From an uncultured Lachnospiraceae bacterium (lineage in GTDB: Bacteria > Bacillota > Clostridia > Lachnospirales > Lachnospiraceae), in contig CAJUHQ010000093.1 in the NCBI GenBank assembly GCA_910586095.1, positions 1-13,745 of the forward strand: a DNA stretch of 13,745 bases, written 5' to 3'. Below the pieces are notes generated by a model, which worked only from the letters and a program-made list of their open reading frames with translations, had not been told where the DNA came from and did not search any database. Shown piece after piece: positions 6,879 through 13,568 of the stretch. A program made the position numbers and the translations under genes. Every line of letters starts with the position of its first letter. Position 1 is the first letter of the stretch.

Positions 6879-8189
6879 ATGGCAGAGAGCACATACCAAA
6901 TGCACAAATTGAACAAACCTATAGATTGGATAGTAGAAGTGCCAGGATCAAAAAGTATGACAAATAGAGCGCTTCTGATGGCAGCACTTTCTAATGGAAG
7001 AACGCTGTTGACAGGGGTGTTGTTTAGTGATGATTCTCGCTATTTTCTCCAAGCTCTTCGGGATCTAAATTTTGAGGTCGAGATTGATGAGACGGCTAAG
7101 ACGGTGGCGATAGTTGGCCAAAATGGGCAGATTCCTGTGTCTGAAAAAGAAATCTATGTGGGAAGTGCAGGCACAGCAGCACGTTTTTTGACAGCAATGC
7201 TTGCATTGGCTAAAGGTTGTTTTGTGGTCAATGCATCCGAGCAGATGAAGAAACGCCCTATGAAACCTCTTTTTGATGTGCTTATCAATATGGGAGCAGA
7301 GATTTCTTATCTTGAAAATACGGGATTTTTGCCAGTTCAGATTCATGGAATTGGCGGAAGGCTGCCTGAAGACAAAATGTGCCGCGTAGAATTAGATATT
7401 AGCAAAAGTACACAGTTTCTTAGTGCATTATTATTATGTGCGCCTATGGTCAAACAGGGACTTCAGATAGACATTACAAGTGCACGCAAGGATGGTTCTT
7501 ATATACAAATTACAAGAAAAATGATGAAACAGTTTGGGGCAGAGATTCATTTTGATGGAGCGCGATACACAATAGAAAATGAAACCACTTACACAGCGCG
7601 AACTTATTCAATTGAGCCAGATGTGTCAGCGGCTTGCTATTTTTATGCAGCAGCGGCAGTGACAGGTGGAAAAGCGCTTGTTAGAGGAGTTACATGGGAG
7701 TGTATGCAAGGGGATTTGAAGTTTATTCGCTTACTTGAAAAAATGGGATGCAGTGTGCATGAGACGCCAAATGGAATAGAAGTTCAGGGAGCAGTAGATG
7801 GTAAGTTAAAAGGTATTACGATAGATATGAAGGATTTTTCGGATCAAACCATGACACTTGCCGCGATAGCACCGTATGCAGACAAGGATATACGCATAGA
7901 AAATATAGGGCATATCCGCCTTCAGGAGTCGGATCGTATCCATGCAATTGTGACAGAATTAACAAAGCTTGGCATATGTTGTGAGGAGAAAGAAGATTCT
8001 ATAACGATTCATCCAGGGACTGTGCAGGCAGGTGTAGTAGAAACGTATGAGGATCACCGTATGGCTATGGCATTTGCGCTCACAGGGTTGAGAACAGATG
8101 GAATTGCGATTGCAGATCCCATGTGTTGTCGAAAAACATTTGAGAACTATTTTGAAGTGTTTGACAGTCTTTGTACAGAAAAAGAATAG
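6879..8189 (+). CDS. aroA: EPSP synthase (3-phosphoshikimate 1-carboxyvinyltransferase)
   Basis: A 436-residue enzyme that joins phosphoenolpyruvate and shikimate-3-phosphate to give EPSP, the sixth step of chorismate and aromatic amino acid synthesis. Visible motifs are PGSKSMTNR (22-30, with the substrate-binding Lys25), GSAGTAARF (95-103, the phosphoenolpyruvate loop), SKSTQFLSALL (175-185), FSDQTMTLA (320-328, with the catalytic Asp322), QESDR (349-353) and EDHRMAM (391-397). The loop is a variant: Ser replaces the Asn of E. coli GNAGTA, and Phe stands where E. coli has Pro101; variation at the second site is common among bacterial enzymes. Length is normal. Ribosome binding site AGGAG at 6866-6870. 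It is the last gene of the tldD-tldE-aroA unit, closed by a terminator 20 bases downstream. Confidence 0.95.
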   Translation: MAESTYQMHKLNKPIDWIVEVPGSKSMTNRALLMAALSNGRTLLTGVLFSDDSRYFLQALRDLNFEVEIDETAKTVAIVGQNGQIPVSEKEIYVGSAGTAARFLTAMLALAKGCFVVNASEQMKKRPMKPLFDVLINMGAEISYLENTGFLPVQIHGIGGRLPEDKMCRVELDISKSTQFLSALLLCAPMVKQGLQIDITSARKDGSYIQITRKMMKQFGAEIHFDGARYTIENETTYTARTYSIEPDVSAACYFYAAAAVTGGKALVRGVTWECMQGDLKFIRLLEKMGCSVHETPNGIEVQGAVDGKLKGITIDMKDFSDQTMTLAAIAPYADKDIRIENIGHIRLQESDRIHAIVTELTKLGICCEEKEDSITIHPGTVQAGVVETYEDHRMAMAFALTGLRTDGIAIADPMCCRKTFENYFEVFDSLCTEKE

Positions 8190-8209
8190 TATATTTTTTA
8201 TGTATTATA

Positions 8210-8247
8210 AAAACAACGCGGATAAAATTTAAAATCCGCGTTGTTTT
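8210..8247. terminator. Bidirectional terminator between aroA and the lipase gene
   Basis: AAAACAACGCGGAT (8210-8223) pairs perfectly with ATCCGCGTTGTTTT (8234-8247) around an A/T loop. The stem ends in four T on whichever strand is read, so it can serve both convergent genes. The right arm lies inside the lipase gene and encodes part of its last five residues (KQRGF). Confidence 0.85.
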
Positions 8248-9569
8248 AGGTTGGCCACTAACTGTACATAAAATTCACGCACATCAAATTCTAAAATATT
8301 TTCACGGTTTAAGTCAATCATATCACCATGTGATATACCACGAGGTCCATTTACAGAGAGAAGTTGATAGGAGGAACCCCACGGAAAAGAATTTGCGCAT
8401 ACAAGCCCGTCATTGGGGCCATCAAAAAATTTAGCTAAGTGATAAGTAAAATTAAGCGGGAAACGACCGCCAGATGCCCTGTTAAGTTTTGATCCAATAC
8501 TTTGATAGAGAACACCAGGCACATCCTGAACTGTTTGATTGAACTGATTACAAAAAGACACAGTCAAGTTGTTGACTGCTGCTAAAAAATCGGGATTGGG
8601 ATCACCGAGCTTTTGTAGAGCAGCGTTGTATGTTTGAGCAACTGTTTGCTGTTCCTTTTCGGGAATATTTGTCAATAGATAGTCAGCAAATTCACAACCT
8701 CTGTGTGGAGTGCTCACAGTTGTGAGAGTGGCAACATGTTGGGCGATACCAGGAATAGTCAATGCACTTCTACAATCGAGGCCACCTTTTGAATGAGCAA
8801 TAATATTTACTTTGTCGCATCCTGTTTCGGCTACAATTTGCAAAATTCTAGCGGCAATTTCCTGACCACTTGTAACAACAGATGCGGCAGATTGGTGATT
8901 CCCATAAAATATAGTTGCTCCATTTGTTTCTAGAGCTTTAGGGATGCGCCCCCAATAATTAAAATAGCGAAAGTCACGAAAAAACACACCGTGTACCATT
9001 AAAATTGGATATTTCGTAGCACATATTTGTTGAGAGTGTCGTTTCTCGTCTAAGATAATCTTTTTATTTTCTAAAGTCACTTCATTTGCCACAATTTTAA
9101 TCATTTCGCCGAGAACAAAAAGATGAACAATAGGAATAAGTCCACACACAATCGCTTTGATGCGGACTTTGATACCAAGTTGCTCTGATGCAAAAAAGAT
9201 GCGCAACATACCATTCCAAAATACAATCGCCTCCATGATGATGACAATCAGAGTGTTTGCCACCCACAACTTTGGATTGTAAAAAATAGTGTCCACAGTC
9301 AATAGATTGGTAAAACCAAGCAGAAAAAGAAGAATAGATAATGCGGTGGAACCTAAAAATTCGATGAGTAGTGCGGTTCCCTGTGCACAAGTTTGTAAAC
9401 GTTTTGTTCGTGGTAGTATAAATATAGGAAAAAGATTGATTGCGACATACAAAACTAGAAAAGGCCAAAATGTATGTAGAGTCTCTTTTATAATATAAAA
9501 ATTGGATGCAGTGAATAAAACAAGAGAAAAGAGAATGTAGTTTATAATGTTTACCAATTTGGTGCTCAT
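8229..9569 (-). CDS. Membrane-anchored alpha/beta-hydrolase (triacylglycerol lipase-like)
   Basis: A 446-residue protein with two parts. Residues 1-160 contain about five hydrophobic membrane segments (roughly 5-22, 31-52, 64-89, 101-118, 137-155). Residues 185-446 form a lipase-type alpha/beta hydrolase: the oxyanion strand PILMVHG (H193-G194), the nucleophile elbow AHSKGG (Ser260), a likely acid Asp387 in GPNDGLV, and His414 in ISHGD. STPHRG (287-292) is typical of bacterial lipases. It should hydrolyse lipid or ester bonds at the membrane; which side it faces and the substrate are not evident. AAAGGA lies seven bases before the ATG. It is divergent from a TetR regulator, with operator-like dyads between, so it is probably repressed by that protein and induced by a small ligand. 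Confidence 0.85.
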   Translation of the reverse strand: MSTKLVNIINYILFSLVLFTASNFYIIKETLHTFWPFLVLYVAINLFPIFILPRTKRLQTCAQGTALLIEFLGSTALSILLFLLGFTNLLTVDTIFYNPKLWVANTLIVIIMEAIVFWNGMLRIFFASEQLGIKVRIKAIVCGLIPIVHLFVLGEMIKIVANEVTLENKKIILDEKRHSQQICATKYPILMVHGVFFRDFRYFNYWGRIPKALETNGATIFYGNHQSAASVVTSGQEIAARILQIVAETGCDKVNIIAHSKGGLDCRSALTIPGIAQHVATLTTVSTPHRGCEFADYLLTNIPEKEQQTVAQTYNAALQKLGDPNPDFLAAVNNLTVSFCNQFNQTVQDVPGVLYQSIGSKLNRASGGRFPLNFTYHLAKFFDGPNDGLVCANSFPWGSSYQLLSVNGPRGISHGDMIDLNRENILEFDVREFYVQLVANLKQRGF

Positions 9570-9667
9570 TGTGTGTTCCTTTCTAATTTATCCAATAGAA
9601 TTTTATGCGACATTCTTTTTTATAAACGATAAGAAACTATAAGAAGTAGTACAATATAGCGAAATAT

Positions 9668-9696
9668 AGTATAACATGAATTGATATACAATACAA
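9668..9696 (-). promoter_or_regulatory. Probable promoter of the lipase gene
   Basis: Read on the - strand: TTGTAT (9691-9696), a 17-base spacer, TATACT (9668-9673). The predicted start near 9661 gives a leader of about 90 bases. The nearest TetR-type dyad lies 21 bases upstream of the -35 element. Confidence 0.55.
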
Positions 9697-9717
9697 TAAA
9701 AAGACAATCACTTTCAA

Positions 9718-9734
9718 TTGACTTAAAAAGTCAA
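9718..9734. promoter_or_regulatory. TetR-type operator 1 (perfect dyad)
   Basis: TTGACTTAAAAAGTCAA is a perfect 7-3-7 palindrome. The same pattern recurs imperfectly at 9770-9786 and 9832-9848. It is closest to the lipase promoter. Confidence 0.65.
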
Positions 9735-9769
9735 ATACGCAACAAAAGATATAATGAATCGATTTGATA

Positions 9770-9786
9770 TTGACTAATATAGTTTT
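9770..9786. promoter_or_regulatory. TetR-type operator 2 (degenerate)
   Basis: TTGACTAATATAGTTTT keeps the left half-site and part of the right. Its first six bases are the predicted -35 element of the tetR promoter, so binding here should block that promoter. Confidence 0.5.
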
Positions 9787-9797
9787 TGTGATACTAT
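9770..9797 (+). promoter_or_regulatory. Probable promoter of the tetR-family gene
   Basis: TTGACT (9770-9775), a 16-base spacer and TACTAT (9792-9797). Predicted start near 9804, about 70 bases before the tetR start codon. Overlap with operator 2 indicates autorepression. Confidence 0.55.
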
Positions 9798-9831
9798 ATT
9801 GAAACAAGAAGAATAGTATGATACTATTAAA

Positions 9832-9848
9832 TCGACTAATAAAGTCAA
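9832..9848. promoter_or_regulatory. TetR-type operator 3
   Basis: TCGACTAATAAAGTCAA is a near-perfect dyad of the same 17-base design. It lies between the predicted tetR promoter and the tetR start codon, where a bound repressor could block elongation or help loop the DNA. Confidence 0.6.
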
Positions 9849-9875
9849 TTATACTGCACAGAGCAGGAGGCACGA

Positions 9876-10481
9876 ATGAACGAAAAATTTTTTGACCTTT
9901 CGCGAGAGAAACAGGATCGTATGATTAATGGTGCATTAGAAATTTTTGCCAAGAATGGTTATAGGCATGCGAGCACAGATGATATGGTAAAAGCTGTAGG
10001 CATAAGTAAGGGATTATGGTTTCATTATTTTGGTTCTAAGGAAGGTATCTACGTATTTGTGTATGATTATTGTGCTAAGTATATGCTGCTAGAACTTTCT
10101 ACAATCATTGACGAAACAAGGAAGGATTATTTTGAACGAATTCGACAGATTGCGCTTACTAAAACGCGTGTTTATAGAAATTATCCTTATTTGGAAATGT
10201 TTCTTGATAGAGCAGCACAAGAGACAGAAGAGACAGTTGCAGCACAAATAGCAGAATCACGGCAAATTTATGAAACGCGTATAGAAAACTTGTTGAGAAC
10301 AACAGAGATTGAATCGGTATCAGACAAGATGAGACGAGAGCAGATCAAAAAAATACTTGATTACAGTATAAAAGGTATATTTATAGAAAGTATACAGCAA
10401 AAAATCGATTCAGAAAATGTATATAGGGAGATTCAGGCATATATTGAGTTGATGAAAGATATGACACAAAATCTCCCATGA
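9876..10481 (+). CDS. TetR/AcrR-family transcriptional regulator
   Basis: A 201-residue one-domain regulator. The N-terminal DNA-binding region is clear: INGALEIFAKNGYRHASTDDM leads into the recognition helix-turn-helix with VGISKGLWFHYFGSKEGIY (about residues 41-59). The remaining helices would form the ligand-binding and dimer domain, which is too variable to predict a ligand. CAGGAGG (9864-9870) lies five bases before the ATG. It is divergent from the membrane lipase gene. Three matching dyads in the shared spacer suggest that it represses both itself and the lipase. A terminator for its transcript lies 46 bases past its stop, inside the convergent gene. Confidence 0.9.
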   Translation: MNEKFFDLSREKQDRMINGALEIFAKNGYRHASTDDMVKAVGISKGLWFHYFGSKEGIYVFVYDYCAKYMLLELSTIIDETRKDYFERIRQIALTKTRVYRNYPYLEMFLDRAAQETEETVAAQIAESRQIYETRIENLLRTTEIESVSDKMRREQIKKILDYSIKGIFIESIQQKIDSENVYREIQAYIELMKDMTQNLP

Positions 10482-10503
10482 TTTTTTCTAAGAAATAAAG
10501 ATG

Positions 10504-11265
10504 TTATTTTTTTTGCTGGTATATGGGGGCGGCAGGATAGCCGCCTTTTAATTTTTGCATACCACGTTGTATAGCATCACGCGAATTTTTCCAGTCGGCG
10601 TCTTTGTTTCTATAATCAAACTTTTCTACCATCCAACTGACATCCTCCTCAATACGTTTCAAATTTGCTTCCATAAGAGCAAAAATGGTTGTAAAAAATT
10701 CGTCATGTTGTTTTTGAGGCAATTTTTCCACGGCGCTTTGACATAAATCGCCAAAATGTACCAGACAAAATCCTTTACTTTCTTCTAATTTTTTGCGGAA
10801 AGCAGCATCTTTTTTGTACATATAGAAAAATGTGTCTAAATAGCGTGCATATGTATCTTCGTACTGTTTACAGATATAACAGGATTGACGTTCCTTATAT
10901 ATCCATGCAGTCATAGTGTTGTTTACCTCTGTTGTGTGTTTAAAACGATCCATAAATGAAAGCTTTGCAGGTTTAAACTTTTTGACTTCACTTGCAAAGG
11001 TATGGTTGATTTGCTGATAGTGCGTTTTGAGAATCCATGCATTTCCAAGAGTATTTCCATATTGGTACATTTTTAGAAAATGATAACGGCAAAAACCTTC
11101 CTTGTCTGTTTTATCGCGGATATCACTCTCCATATAGGACGAACCAGAGCCTAGTGTAAAGTCTAGCAAATCTTGTTCAAGTTTTTGCTCTATAAAACAG
11201 AATGGACATTCATCCTGTGCGGCAAAAGCATCATTGAGTGGAATGGTATAGAGTTGTTCTTTCAT
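10504..11265 (-). CDS. DUF6062-like protein with two CxxC...CxxH modules
   Basis: A 253-residue soluble protein that I recognise as resembling the DUF6062 family of Clostridia; its function is unknown. It contains a duplicated metal-site pattern: C20-x2-C23 with C59-x2-H62, and C129-x2-C132 with C167-x2-H170, with nearly equal spacing (39 and 38 residues). Each half reads like CPFC or CYIC followed by FCRYHF or FCLVHF. Two zinc-binding or redox sites are a reasonable inference. No signal peptide or membrane segment is seen. The ribosome binding site AAGGAGG (11278-11284) lies 12 bases before the ATG, slightly far. The 3' end overlaps an antisense terminator for the convergent tetR gene. Confidence 0.8.
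   Translation of the reverse strand: MKEQLYTIPLNDAFAAQDECPFCFIEQKLEQDLLDFTLGSGSSYMESDIRDKTDKEGFCRYHFLKMYQYGNTLGNAWILKTHYQQINHTFASEVKKFKPAKLSFMDRFKHTTEVNNTMTAWIYKERQSCYICKQYEDTYARYLDTFFYMYKKDAAFRKKLEESKGFCLVHFGDLCQSAVEKLPQKQHDEFFTTIFALMEANLKRIEEDVSWMVEKFDYRNKDADWKNSRDAIQRGMQKLKGGYPAAPIYQQKK
10528..10556 (+). terminator. Rho-independent terminator of tetR, inside the opposing gene
   Basis: GGCGGC (10528-10533) pairs with GCCGCC (10540-10545) across a six-base loop, followed by TTTTAATTTTT on the + strand. It lies 46 bases after the tetR stop codon and within the last codons (GGYPAAP region) of the convergent DUF6062-like gene. Confidence 0.75.
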
Positions 11266-11394
11266 AGATTGGTGTGGCCTCCTTTGTCTATTTTTGATGT
11301 TTGTGTTAATGATTCTGTTTCCTTATTCTTGTAAAGAAGCGCAGTGTAGTACACAAACATAAAATTGCGTTGCAAATTTCGTTAGTCTATCTTT

Positions 11395-11424
11395 ATAGTA
11401 GCATATACGGGAATTGTAAGTCAA
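11395..11424 (-). promoter_or_regulatory. Probable promoter of the DUF6062-like gene
   Basis: Read on the - strand: TTGACT (11419-11424), an 18-base spacer and TACTAT (11395-11400). The predicted start near 11388 leaves a leader of about 120 bases. Confidence 0.6.
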
Positions 11425-11509
11425 AAAAAGATTAAGAAAAGAGTATGAAATTGTAAAAAAATATGTTACACTAATTACAGAAATAGGTTCTATTCCAAGA
11501 GATTATCAA

Positions 11510-11557
11510 AGTACATAAGTTCTGTTTATGAATAGTATAAGATCAGAACAATGTACT
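11510..11557 (+). promoter_or_regulatory. Long inverted repeat upstream of the PfkB-like gene
   Basis: AGTACAT (11510-11516) pairs with ATGTACT (11551-11557), and GTTCTG (11519-11524) pairs with CAGAAC (11544-11549), separated only by an AA/A bulge. The 19-base loop contains TAGTATAAG. It could be an mRNA leader stem-loop or a DNA operator. No confident -35/-10 pair was found in 11425-11644. Confidence 0.5.
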
Positions 11558-11575
11558 CAAATGGTTTAGGGGGAA

Positions 11576-11602
11576 AGAGCGAAAGGGCTGTCTTTTCACT
11601 CT
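11576..11602 (+). promoter_or_regulatory. Second stem-loop upstream of the PfkB-like gene
   Basis: AGAG-C-GAAAGG (11576-11586) pairs with CTTTTC-A-CTCT (11592-11602) with one C/A mismatch and one G-T pair, loop of five bases. It lies about 40 bases before the start codon. No T-run follows, so it is not a terminator. Confidence 0.35.
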
Positions 11603-11644
11603 CTCAAGTTTATACGTGTCACAGCACACAGAGGGGAGTAAAAT

Positions 11645-12556
11645 ATGAGTAAATTTATGGTAGCAGGATTTGTGCAGTTTGAGACAATTGTAAAGATTGA
11701 TGAATTGCCAGTGCCCTATAAACAGTTTACTAGCATACCAGAAACAATCAATACAGATATAGGGGGAGCAGGTTTTAATGAGGCAATAGCTCTTAGATGG
11801 CTTGGGAATGAAGTGGATTTTATGAGTATGCTGGCAAAGGACATGTCAACGCATCAAATAGAAGCTTATCTAGAGAGAAAAGACATCGATTTGAGCACAG
11901 AGTACGTACTTGCGCTTCTTGATGGAATGCCCACTTCAGTTATCTTGTATTGTAATGGGAAAAAGCAGACATTTGAAGATGTGAAGGATATACGTCATGT
12001 AGAGTATGACCTAGAAATTTTAGAGCGTCAGATACAGGATAAGGATATGGTGCTGATGTCCAACTGTAATTTTTGTCGTCCAATTATAGGATTGGCAAAA
12101 AAATACAATAAGCCTATTGCAATCAATGTGCGTAGTATGCGTGCAGAGCGGATTGCCAATAAGGAGGATTTTTTGGCAGCAGCAGATATTTTGTATATTA
12201 GTGATGATGATTTAGATCGTGATCCATATGATTGTATAAAAGAATGTAGTCAAAAGTATGATCCAGAGATTATTATTATTGGTATTGGATCAAAAGGGGT
12301 AATACTCTATACAAGGGCAGATAAGAGTTTTATTGAATACAAGCCAGTAAAAACAAATGAGGTGGTCAATACAATCGGAGCAGGAAATGCGATGTTTTCA
12401 GCATTTGTTCACTATTATATCAAGACAGGAGACGCCAAAGAAGCTATTAAAAATGCGCTGCTATTTGTTTCATACAAGATAGGATTTATGGGAACATCAA
12501 ATGGATTTATGACAGAAGAACAGATTGAGCAATGGAAACAGTTGATTTGGAATTGA
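11645..12556 (+). CDS. PfkB-family carbohydrate kinase-like protein with altered active site
   Basis: A 303-residue protein with the ribokinase/PfkB fold. The N-terminal GGAGFNEAIALRWLG (40-54) matches PfkB signature 1. The C-terminal signature 2, normally DTxGAGD, reads NTIGAGN (242-248): both aspartates are Asn, including the catalytic base (N248, codon AAT at 12386-12388). The N-terminal sugar-contact Asp of ribokinase appears replaced within VQFET (10-14). ATP-binding glycines remain. It could be a weak kinase, a kinase of unusual substrate, or a non-catalytic sugar sensor; the family call is firm, activity is not. Ribosome binding site GAGGGGAG (11631-11638). Monocistronic, with a structured leader and a strong terminator. 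Confidence 0.85.
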   Translation: MSKFMVAGFVQFETIVKIDELPVPYKQFTSIPETINTDIGGAGFNEAIALRWLGNEVDFMSMLAKDMSTHQIEAYLERKDIDLSTEYVLALLDGMPTSVILYCNGKKQTFEDVKDIRHVEYDLEILERQIQDKDMVLMSNCNFCRPIIGLAKKYNKPIAINVRSMRAERIANKEDFLAAADILYISDDDLDRDPYDCIKECSQKYDPEIIIIGIGSKGVILYTRADKSFIEYKPVKTNEVVNTIGAGNAMFSAFVHYYIKTGDAKEAIKNALLFVSYKIGFMGTSNGFMTEEQIEQWKQLIWN

Positions 12557-12577
12557 GAAGAGCTTATGGAAAGTGTT

Positions 12578-12620
12578 AATAATTCTAAGCCTGCAATGTG
12601 ACAGGCTTAGAATTATTTTT
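12578..12620. terminator. Terminator between the PfkB-like gene and the convergent membrane-protein gene
   Basis: A perfect 16-bp stem (12578-12593 with 12602-12617, eight-base loop). On the + strand the stem ends in ATTATT and continues TTTG, giving a short U-tract. It begins 22 bases after the kinase-like stop and probably also serves the convergent gene ending at 12642, though the - strand tail is weaker. Confidence 0.8.
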
Positions 12621-12641
12621 GATACATAGGCATCCAAGAGA

Positions 12642-13343
12642 TCACTCCATATAGAGATATCTTAGAAATTCTATAGCATTATCAATGCTATTGGAGTTAA
12701 TGACAAAACTTAGAACAGGTTCTTGTCCTATATAATATCCATGAGCGGTAAGCTGCGGAGCGTCTGTAATGTAGATCCCAACGGGAATGAGCGTTTCAGT
12801 CTCACCAACTTTTGCAAAATATAGTCTGTCGCCAAATGATTCTAACAAGTCAGGAGGTAATATTGTGGTGATATCGTGGAAACTTTCATTTCTTGCATAG
12901 TAATCAATAGTACTATTATCTCCAACAATAATATCAAGTTCTCCTGTTGCAATAATAGCCATTGCCTTTTGAAGAACAATATAGCTTTCATAGGTTGGCT
13001 CATCAGCCGAAAAAGTCATAGAAGTATCAATATAAGCGTCATGTTTTTTGGTGTCTAACTGGAGATGTTGTGTAAATCCATCTATCAGATCTGTGTTAGA
13101 AGATATGCCACAATTATAGAAAAATGCTCCAAATGCAGTGTCATCTGGCGCAGACAAAATGGTGTAGGCAAGATATCCAACAAAGATGGTTGCCGCTAGG
13201 ATAGCAAGGCTAGCCTTTAAGTAATATTCTTTAAAATATGCGAGTTTTTCTTTGAAAGGAGCATTTTTTAGCTTAGCATTTTGTTCACGAATCTCATCGT
13301 GCAAAGAGCGATTCTGATCGCGATTTTTGTTGTATATTTCCAT
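12642..13343 (-). CDS. Single-pass membrane protein, function unknown
   Basis: A 233-residue protein that I do not recognise. Residues 1-43 are charged, with about 12 Lys/Arg, and probably cytoplasmic. Residues 44-63 form one hydrophobic helix (SLAILAATIFVGYLAYTI). Residues 65-233 would be outside the cell. The outer part contains GELDIIVGDNSTIDYYA (134-150) followed by FHDITTILPPDL, which loosely recalls lobes of extracellular solute-binding proteins; this is a weak resemblance only. The start at 13343 was chosen because GGAGG (13353-13357) lies nine bases upstream; an upstream in-frame ATG at 13394 would add 17 residues ahead of that site and lacks its own. It is convergent with the PfkB-like gene and shares its terminator. 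Confidence 0.75.
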   Translation of the reverse strand: MEIYNKNRDQNRSLHDEIREQNAKLKNAPFKEKLAYFKEYYLKASLAILAATIFVGYLAYTILSAPDDTAFGAFFYNCGISSNTDLIDGFTQHLQLDTKKHDAYIDTSMTFSADEPTYESYIVLQKAMAIIATGELDIIVGDNSTIDYYARNESFHDITTILPPDLLESFGDRLYFAKVGETETLIPVGIYITDAPQLTAHGYYIGQEPVLSFVINSNSIDNAIEFLRYLYME

Positions 13344-13403
13344 TATTTTATGCCTCCGTATAAAAGATGTTGTGTATATAAGTATTCCTGGCAATGCTAG
13401 GTG

Positions 13404-13427
13404 ATTGATAAAAGACCTTTTATCAAT
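13404..13427. promoter_or_regulatory. Perfect 24-base palindrome in the leader of the membrane-protein gene
   Basis: ATTGATAAAAG-AC-CTTTTATCAAT is a perfect 11-2-11 dyad about 60 bases before the start codon at 13343. Neither strand has a T-run after it. The symmetry and short centre favour an operator for a dimeric repressor over a terminator. Confidence 0.45.
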
Positions 13428-13488
13428 ACAATTTTATACCCTATAAATTACAAGCAAAAGCAAGATGCAAGGTAAAGTTATGATATAT

Positions 13489-13515
13489 GTTATAGGGAAG
13501 AAAACCAACTGTCAA
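13489..13515 (-). promoter_or_regulatory. Candidate promoter of the membrane-protein gene
   Basis: Read on the - strand: a perfect TTGACA (13510-13515) and TATAAC (13489-13494) with a short 15-base spacer. TAACAT two bases further on gives a 17-base spacer but a weaker -10. The leader would be about 140 bases and would contain the palindrome at 13404-13427. Confidence 0.4.
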
Positions 13516-13568
13516 TCAACTGTCTATTAATTTTTTCTAAACACTTATGTTGTGTGTTGATGTCATTA

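Noticed and set aside
6960..7190. Glyphosate-insensitive EPSP synthase claim from the variant GSAGTAARF loop
   Set aside because: The loop keeps the Gly of sensitive enzymes, and residues at the Pro101 position vary widely in bacteria; sensitivity cannot be read from this alone.
9097..9468. 123-codon leftward ORF inside the lipase region
   Set aside because: It is an out-of-frame shadow of the lipase membrane domain, without its own ribosome binding site or recognisable motifs.
13344..13394. Earlier start for the unknown membrane protein
   Set aside because: The extension contains the GGAGG site that serves the ATG at 13343, and has no comparable site of its own.
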